This document shows positions 57,109 through 64,000 of a DNA stretch of 64,000 nucleotides, in pieces. The position numbers were made by a program, and so were the translations under genes. Under the pieces are notes generated by a model, which saw only the letters and a program-made list of their open reading frames with translations, was not told the origin of the DNA and ran no database searches. Source of the stretch: Nepenthes gracilis (lineage: Eukaryota; Streptophyta; Magnoliopsida; Caryophyllales; Nepenthaceae); the NCBI GenBank assembly GCA_033239525.1, contig BSYO01000008.1, positions 14,058,830 through 14,122,829 of the forward strand, given 5' to 3'. Within the stretch, counting starts at the first letter, position 1. Each line of letters opens with the position of its first letter.

Positions 57109-59990
57109 TCATCGGGGGGTAAGCACACTCAAATTTTCGTCTAATGGTTTGGTGAGGGTATCGGCCAACTGATGCTCGGTTGGATTGTGTGTAAGTGATA
57201 TGACGCAAGTTTCCACTAGCTCACGAATGAAATGATGCCGAATATCATTATGTTTGGTGCGGGAATGTTGTACAGGGTTTTTGAAAATATTTATTACACT
57301 AGTATTGTCATAATAAATCTGTATAGTGTCCTGGACAATACCATAGTCAAGAAGTATTTGTTTCATCCATAGGAGTTGGGTGCAACAGCTGCCCGCGGCT
57401 ATGTATTCGACTTCGGCCGTAGACAGAGAAATAGAATTTTGTTTCTTACTTAGCCAAGCTACCAAATTGGAGCAGACATAAAAACACCCACCGGAGGTGC
57501 TCTTTCGATCCTCAATATTTTCGGCCCAATCGGCATCGGAGTATCTGGTCAAAGCAAATTTTGAGTTCGAGAAAAGAATTCTAAAGAAGACGTCCCGTTG
57601 ATATATCGAATAATGCGCTGACAAAGACTTAAATGGGATAGCGAGCACATACAACTAAATGTAAATATGCCGATCATACTACGTAAAGAGAGGGATCGAC
57701 ACTCTTGCCTGCAGGATCACGATCCAACTTGGAGGAGGTGCTCATGGGAGACCGAGTATGTTTAGAGTTATCAAGATTGAATCGTTTGACAAGGTCCTTG
57801 GCATATTTTGCTTGGGAAATAAAGGTACCGTGAGGGAGTTGCCGAATTTGCAAGCCAAGGAAGTATGTAAGTTCTCCAATCATACTCATTTCAAATTCAG
57901 AGGCCATACATTTTACAAAGGAATGTGCACGGGAGTCGATAGTAGCGCCAAAGACTATGTCGTAACATAAACTTGGGCTACCAACATACATTTGTCAGTC
58001 ATTTGCACAAATAGAGTTTTATCAACACTCCTCGAATAAAACCATGATCATTTAGGTACGATCCTCCAAAGCTCGGGAGCTTGTTTAAGGCCGTCAGAGA
58101 GCCTTCTTGAGTTTGTACACATGGTCGAAATGTAGGGTTCACAAAACCTTTCGGTTGTTCAACATAGACCTCTTCTTGTATTAACCCATTTAGAAATGCA
58201 CTTTTGACATCTATTTGGTATAATTTAAATCCCATGGTACATGCAACGAGATAGAAGGATACGAATAGACTCGGCACGGGCCACGAGTGGACAAAAGTCT
58301 CGTCATAGTCAATACCTTTGCCGAGTATATCCTTGAGCAAAAGGCGGGCTTTATTTCGAGTGATATTTCCATTTTCATCGGTTTTATTTTTTAAATATCC
58401 ACTTGGTTCCAATGACATTTGTATGGGTAGGTCGGGGAACCAAGGTCCAAACATCATTTCCCATAAATTGATTGAGTTCCTCATGCATGGCATTAGCCCA
58501 GCACTCATCAAGTAATGCCTCTTCAACCTTTTTGGGTTCGATGTGAGAGACATAATAGGTATAGGCGAGCTGATTCAGAATACGGCTATGTAGCCTCATA
58601 CCTTCATTAACATCGCCCAACATTAGGTTCTTTGGATGATTGAGCTTAACTCTAGAAGAAGGTTCATTTGTAGGAATGTCAGTAGGAGTTACTTGCTCAA
58701 TGTCAAGAGAGGATATGTTGGGTAAGGCGTCATCATGATCATCATCTTGATTTGAACAATCAGTGCAATTAGGATGGTCATGAGGAGTATCATTCACAAC
58801 AATATTTATGGATTCCATAACTGTTTGAGTGCGCAAATTGAAGACTCGATAGGCTCGACTAGTTAAGGAATATCCCAAGAATATTCCTTCATCACTTTTT
58901 GAGTCGAATTTCCCTAAGTTTTTCCTATCACGTAGAATAAAACATTGACAGTTAAAGATATGGAAGTACTTAACATTTGGTTTCTTTCCTTTCCAAAGTT
59001 CATTAGGGGTTGTTTCTGTCCCAGGTCTTAGGTAGACCAGGTTGATTATGTGACAAGCCGTATTCACGGCTTCGCCCCAAAAATACATGGCAATATTTTG
59101 ACATTGCATCATTGTTCTGGCCATTTCTTGAATAACCCAATTTTTACGTTCTACAATTCCGTTTTGTTGATGGGTGATGGGTGAAGAAAATTCATGGTGA
59201 ATTCCCTCATCATTACAAAATGTTTCAAATTTTGAATTCTCAAACTCCTTGCCATGGTCACTTCGAATTCTACTAATGGAAGTACCCTTTTCATTGGCAA
59301 GTCTTTTACACAATATTTTTACGTGGTCAAAAGTATCGAATTTTTCTCTAATAAGATCTATCCACGAATACCTAGAAAAAATCATCCACAACAACTGAAA
59401 TGTACTTTTTACCACCTAAACTTTTAGTTCTAGACGGCCCCATAAGGTTCATATGAATTAATTCAAGAGGCCATGAAGTGTTGATATCACTATGAGATGA
59501 TTGACTTGATCGAATTTACTTTCCTAATTGACAAGGACCACACACATAATGTTTTACATTTGACAATTTAGGTAGTCCTTCAACACAACTCTTCTTTGAA
59601 ATTTTTGATAAGATTTTAAAATTTAGGTGGCCAAGGCGTTGATGCCACAATTCATTGTGTCAAAGATTTGCATTCAAGAATATTATTAGGCTCAATACCA
59701 TAAAGATTGTCGAGTTCTCTTTCCTGAAACAATTGAGCCATTTGTGTCATAGATGGAGCATTTATCTTGAAAAATCGGACCTCAAAGTTGTCATCACAAA
59801 ATTGACTAATACTCGGGGAGGTTAGATTTCAATCCTTATACATACAAAACATCTAGAGGGTAAATACCAATCGCCTCGACCAAGGATAGGAGCTCTTGAG
59901 CCATCACCAAAGACGACCGTCCCATCAGGATGGTCTGACATTGAAGAGAACATGGCTTTATTTCCACACGTGTCTAGAGCATCCACTATC
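57109..59990 (-). pseudogene. Sirevirus-like pol: protease, integrase, reverse transcriptase, RNase H
   Basis: Protease motif WDSGCSRH at about 59990-59960, one base out of frame with gag. Integrase at about 59520-58900: DFSRYSWIDLI, RIRSDHGKEFENSKFETF, then HQQNGIVERKNWVIQEMART and CHIINLVYLRPG. Reverse transcriptase at about 58560-57690: GTKWIFKK, KLYQIDVKSAFLNG, EEVYVEQPKGF, and YDIVFGAT at the active-site position (the catalytic box is damaged). ELTYFLGLQI follows. RNase H at 57654-57109: RYSDADWAENIEDRKSTSGG, then LSTAEVEYIAAGSCCTQLLW. The 343-residue integrase frame (59415-58384) is the longest surviving piece. Frameshifts separate the domains. Confidence 0.9.
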
Positions 59991-61941
59991 CCAAGTACCA
60001 CAGAGATTGATTTTGAGCTTTTAAGGCTATATGAGCAACATGGCATTGGATTATTTTTGAAGAATTTTTCAGCTCACTTTTCTTTACCCAAATTTTTCTC
60101 CCTGAATGCATTTTTTGATTCAACATTTGCACTTGTTCATCCAAGTGCTGAATGTGATCAACGAGGTTATTCATTTTTAGCCCTTGTCTTTGATTGTCCA
60201 GAAGATTCATAGTGTGGCATCGAGGACGAATATGGCCTACTTTTCCACACACATGGTAGGTAGGCACAAATTTAGGTCTGAAAAAAATGTTCATAGACCT
60301 GTGATTGAAATTTTTGGAGGCCTTGAAAGTGTTTGATGATTTGTTCACGACCTTTTGATTATGTGAGATAGGCAAACAAGTTGAGCCAAATCTTTTCTCC
60401 ACACATTGAGGCACGGTCTTGATGACTTTGGGAGTGGTAGTATTTTTAAGTGATGGTTTTGTAGCGGGAACAAATACAGTTTTAGGTTGTGGACCATGTT
60501 GGGAGATTTTCTCAACATAACCCAAACCCTTTTTATTTCCAGTCATTTTTCCAATTTTCAACATATGATCAAGTTTTTGGGTTCCACTTAAGAATTTTTT
60601 CAGATCCTCTTTAGTGTTCTCAAGCTCCACTTCTAGAGTCTTAATTTTAGTGATTAAGAAGCTGCTTTGACTTTCCAAATCTAGACGAATAATAGTGGCA
60701 CTCTTCAATTTTGTTGCAACTTCATCCTTTTCTCTTTCCAGGTTGATGAGTTTACTATTTAAACTTTTATTCACTTTCTTTACTTTCAAACATTTCTTAA
60801 AAAGTTTATCATACGCTTCTTGAAACCCATCAAAATCATTATCAGATTCTTCATGAGAGGAATCTGACTATTCGAGAGATGCACTTATGGCTTTGTCACC
60901 ATTGATGATAGATGTCATGAATGCCATATAATTTATTTCATCATCCTCGGAGGATTGTTCATTGTGATTTGAGTCATTTTTATCATCTGTTAGAGACACA
61001 TTTAAGGCTTTTCCTTTTTGATGCTTGAAATTTGGACACTCAGTCCGAATATGACCAAAACTGGAGCATTCATGACATTGAATTCCTGGAGGTTTCTTGG
61101 TTTTAACATCTCTAGTTTCCTTTTTATCCTTTTTGAATGGATTGTGAGACAGATAAGGTACTTTAGAAGGTCGTTTGCTGTTCTTATTTTTGAAAATTTT
61201 CTTAAAATTTTTAACGAATAGAGTAAAATCCTCATCACTACATCATTCATCGTCAGAGTGACGATCTTTCTCTTCCTTTACTGTTTTCAAGGCAATTGAT
61301 TTGTTTCTCTTAGATTGAGGAAGAGTGTGCTCATATGTTTAAAGAGACCCTACCAGTTCTTCTATTCTCAGTTTATCTAAATATTTGCTTTCTTTAATAG
61401 TAGTAACTTTAGGTCTAAAACGTTCAGGCAAAGATCTAAGAACTTTTCAGACAATTCTAGTTTCAGGGATACATTCACCTAAATTGAAAGTAGAATTCAC
61501 AATGTCATTCAATTTTGCATAGAATTCATCAAAAGACTCATCATCTTTCATGCGTATTTCTTCAAACTTAGTGGTGAGCATTTGTAATTTTAAATTTTTA
61601 ACTAGTTTCGTGCCTTCGTGAGTAATTTCAAGAATGTCCCAGGCTTCTTTAGATTCTTCACACATAGAAATACGTTTAAATTCTTCTGGAAAAACAGCCA
61701 TAAATATAGCATGTAACCCCTTACTATTCCAATTGCATGCATCAAGTTCCTCTTTAGTCCACAATGATACAGCTTTTGGTTCGTTATCGACGGAACTTGT
61801 AGGTGACGTCCACCCAATTTGGGTACAAATCCAAACTCGTTCATCCATTGATTACAAAAATGCTCTCATCCGTACTTTCTAGCATGCATAATTGATCCCA
61901 TCAAAATAGGGAGGAACGGACAACGATTGACTAGAATGCAT
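59991..61941 (-). pseudogene. Sirevirus-like gag
   Basis: ATG at 61941 (MHSSQSLSVPPYFDGINY) lies 30 bases inside the primer-binding site. The DUF4219/UBN2-type core follows: DACNWNSKGLHAIFMAVF, SKEAWDILEITHEGTK and MKDDESFDEFYAKLNDIV (61848-61447). An intact CCHC knuckle CHECSSFGHIRTEC lies at about 61078-61035. A lysine-rich coiled-coil-like stretch (60789-60580) follows. A second knuckle, YHVCGKVGHIRPRC, near 60255-60215 lacks its first Cys. Stops include a TAG after NYAC and a TAA before SMDERV. Gag would form the particle; this copy is broken. Confidence 0.88.
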
Positions 61942-61970
61942 CTAGATCGGGGTCGTGGATCGGGGTGAGT

Positions 61971-61982
61971 CTCTGATACCAA
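61971..61982 (-). other. Primer-binding site, initiator tRNA-Met type
   Basis: On the minus strand the sequence next to the 5' LTR is ATTGGTATCAGAGAC, a perfect TGGTATCAGAG tRNA-iMet match. Confidence 0.88.
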
Positions 61983-61983
61983 T

Positions 61984-62977
61984 TGAAAAAGCACGTTTTG
62001 TGCTAACGTGTTTTGACCTCGTTAAAAGTATAGCGGAAGCAGTGTATAATAATAAATATCTAATATACGTAAATGATATTTAATACTAGATGCTAACAAG
62101 ATTAACAATCATGCACGATATAAGTACTTATAAGTAATAAAGATAAAGACTCAATTTTTTTGGTGACGAAGTGAAAACTCGATACCACGGTATCGAAAAC
62201 ACTCCGGCCTTCAACGGCCGAGGAAGCAATGCACTATGAAAATCAACTTACCGACTGGGTGGTAACGACGCGGGTAACCTAGCAAATCACGTGATCCCTA
62301 CCAAGGAACTCCTTGGAACCCCAATAGAACGGACACCTTCGGTCTTCATCAATCTTCCCTCGAACCACTTGGAATTTCCAATCACGAACGGTCTCCTTCT
62401 TCACGAACCAACGTCTTCAACGATAGTAGAAGGCAATGTATCAATGGTTAAAGAAGGTGGGTCAGAAAACTTATTTGAACGCAAGGTGCAATCTTGTAGT
62501 GTTTGGTTTTCTCAAGAAATACAATAAACTTGAAGCACAAGAGACCTTTCTTCTCAAGGAGGCACGAAAATAAACTCTCCAGAATTCTTAGGGTTTCAAA
62601 ACATAAGGCTAGTATCTATAGATGACGCAAAAAATCATTCAAAAATTTTGCCCGTTACACTGGCGCTCGAGCGGGGCTCGAGCGCGTGGCGGGTGGCCGA
62701 GGGTTTTGGAGATGGAGCCCTCAGGAGCGCGCAGGGGGCTGGATTTTCTGGCCCAGCGGAGCTCGAATGAACCGAGGACCTTCGGATTCCCGCTCAAGCG
62801 GGTATCAAGCTCTGGTAGGCCGAGACCTGGATATTGGCCCGAGGGGTTCGAGCAAGAAGGCAGGGCTTTGGACGGCTCAGAAATGAAACGGACTTTAACC
62901 CAACAACCCACAACCCGACATCGATACAATAATACATATGGTCACGGAATATGCCAATTAGACAAATGTCTCTAACA
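61984..62977 (-). repeat. 5' LTR of Sirevirus-like element
   Basis: The partner of 53764-54737 with the same TGAAAAAGCACG and CTCTAACA ends. The CTCGAG-rich block lies at about 62870-62660. The TATA position reads AGTATCTATAGATG on the plus strand (about 62611), eroded relative to the other LTR. Confidence 0.9.
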
Positions 62978-63874
62978 GGATGGTTTGAAGGACTAGATTT
63001 CTCGGCCTAGTTGGCCGGTTTGGAAGATTTGGATGGATTGAATCTCCCGGTATGAATTTCTCCATTATCTGTTATGTCGGAATGTGCCCTTTTGTCAGTT
63101 TGCAAATTTAGTGGTAAAAATAAAAAAAATAATGGCATTCCGATCGATATGCGTTTTTGCTCTCTGTTGTGCTGGAATGTGTCTTTTTGCCGACATGCTC
63201 TTTTGCCGGTATATATAAAAAAAATGGCATTCCGGTCGATATGCGTTTTTGCTCTCTGTTGTGCTAGAATGCCTCTTTTTTGCTAGCATGCTCTTTTGCC
63301 GGTTTTTAAAAAGGGGCATTCCGGCTGACACGCTGTAATGCTGTCTATTTGTACGGTCTGCTTTCATTTTCGGCACAGATGGCCTTCCTGCCATCCCTGA
63401 AATGCTTGACTGTGGACGGTATGGAGTCTAATGGTCTGGCTTCCGTTTTGTGGCTTCTTGCCAGTTTGATCGATTTGGCTAGTGTGTGGCATTCCGTCTG
63501 ACATGCTGTAATATACTCTTTTTCCGATATGCATCCTTTTGACAGTTTGGCCGACTTGACCGGTTGCTAATTGCAGATCTAATGCTAGCAGCTGACCAAT
63601 TTGGTGAGTATTGCCGGATTACTGGTTTGACTGGTATGGATTGCTGATATGCTAGACGATAGCTTGGTTGAAGGCTCTAGGCGGATGTCACTCTAATTGT
63701 TTCCTTTGTTTTTATTACATTACCTTAGATTTCATGATATGATTCATGGTATTCGGGGAATACCCCAACATCTTTGTTCTAAATCTAAGTCGATAAAATA
63801 CTTGAAGATAGAATATTAGTTCTGGTATTCTTTTCTTTTTCATAAATAAAATTTAATTACTTACCAAAATAAAT
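62978..63874 (+). other. LINE 3' UTR, second part, and LINE 3' end
   Basis: It continues the LINE after the nested Copia. It holds about three imperfect units of a 92-bp tandem repeat (about 63070-63360) with TGGCATTCCGGTCGATATGC and TTTTTGCTCTCTG. These open spurious frames on both strands. The final 200 bases (TTCGGGGAATACCCC, then AATAAAATTTAATTACTTACC) are a typical plant LINE terminus. Confidence 0.78.
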
Positions 63875-63886
63875 TATTCATCACCC

Positions 63887-64000
63887 CTATTAGATTTAAT
63901 GATTTTCACTTTTTTATCTAATTTTCTCTTAACCTTAGTAATGTATACCTCTAAAACATCAACAACTTAAGATTTTTAATAAAATAAATAGATGTAAAAA
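63887..64000 (-). pseudogene. Decayed Copia integrase, right part
   Basis: On the minus strand it reads KKVKIIKSNRGDE across the duplicated 12 bases, matching the integrase region around its second catalytic Asp. It is separated from its continuation at 46850 by the LINE. The element extends beyond the window. Confidence 0.75.

Larger units (their letters stand above)
53764..62977 (-). mobile_element. Sirevirus-like Copia element with extra envelope-like ORF
   Basis: Complete minus-strand element of 9,214 bp. It is flanked by the perfect duplication GGATG (53759-53763 and 62978-62982). Right to left: 5' LTR, primer-binding site, gag with zinc knuckle, protease, integrase, reverse transcriptase, RNase H, an extra ORF, a purine-tract cluster and the 3' LTR. 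The large gag, the extra ORF after RNase H and the multiple polypurine-like tracts are Sirevirus (SIRE/Maximus) traits. Frameshifts and stops affect all frames. Confidence 0.92.
46851..63874 (+). mobile_element. L1-type LINE with 12-bp target duplication, containing a nested Sirevirus-like Copia
   Basis: A perfect 12-bp duplication TATTCATCACCC flanks the whole block (46839-46850 and 63875-63886). It lies in the integrase frame of the minus-strand Copia, and excising the block restores that frame. ORF1 (DUF4283-type) and ORF2 (endonuclease, reverse transcriptase, zf-RVT) run left to right. The right end, AATAAAATTTAATTACTTACCAAAATAAAT (63846-63874), is the typical 3' end of plant LINEs. Removing the Copia (53764-62977) leaves a LINE of about 7.8 kb, including an unusually long 3' UTR. 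Confidence 0.9.

Noticed and set aside
63074..63394. Frames of 70 and 99 residues on opposite strands
   Set aside because: Both are translations of the 92-bp tandem repeat in the LINE 3' UTR.

Overview
This is a nuclear DNA window from a flowering plant, probably a eudicot. It is a retrotransposon-rich intergenic block with at least ten transposable-element units, several nested inside one another. I recognise one apparently intact host gene, a small ARGOS/OSR-type organ-size regulator at 25252-25470. Bacterial operon features, CRISPR arrays, rRNA and tRNA genes were not found. The plant assignment rests on Tnt1-like, Sirevirus-like and chromovirus-type Gypsy LTR elements primed by initiator tRNA-Met, a plant L1-type LINE with DUF4283-type ORF1, a decayed PIF/Harbinger transposase, and the ARGOS-type protein.

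Layout. 529-4393: minus-strand Copia deletion derivative (LTR, gag-protease remnant, LTR). 4755-13146: complete but dead plus-strand Copia element with a GGACA target duplication, split by a solo Gypsy LTR (about 6729-9217). 13937-22344: a 422-bp direct repeat flanks two head-to-tail Copia bodies, A with one LTR and B with none. 22345-26040: low-copy-looking DNA carrying the ARGOS-like gene, then a PIF/Harbinger relic to about 26750. About 26950-45075: a long-LTR chromovirus-type Gypsy element. Its 5' LTR is cut by a second solo LTR (27653-29919) and its 3' LTR by another Gypsy element (34631-42297). 45076-64000: a decayed minus-strand Copia whose integrase is interrupted by a LINE (46851-63874) with a perfect 12-bp target duplication. 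That LINE contains a 174-bp SINE-like insertion, a micro-insertion of a LINE/SINE tail, and a complete minus-strand Sirevirus-like Copia (53764-62977) with a perfect GGATG duplication.

The elements form a stratigraphy: old Copia, then LINE, then Sirevirus; old Gypsy, then younger Gypsy and a solo LTR; Copia, then a solo LTR. All retroelement frames carry stops or frameshifts, so none looks autonomous. Regulatory sequence remains readable: TATA boxes, primer-binding sites, polypurine tracts, a TTGAC(C/T) W-box cluster in one LTR family, and a CTCGAG-rich module in the LTRs of both Copia and Gypsy families. The Sirevirus-like element has an extra ORF between RNase H and the 3' LTR that looks like the plant envelope-like/transposon-protein family and seems to have its own 5' leader intron.

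No clearly new multi-gene system was found. The best candidates for a second look are the shared CTCGAG LTR module, the spliced extra ORF of the Sirevirus, the W-box LTR, and the very short LINE-tail insertions. All calls come from reading the sequence; no database search was run.
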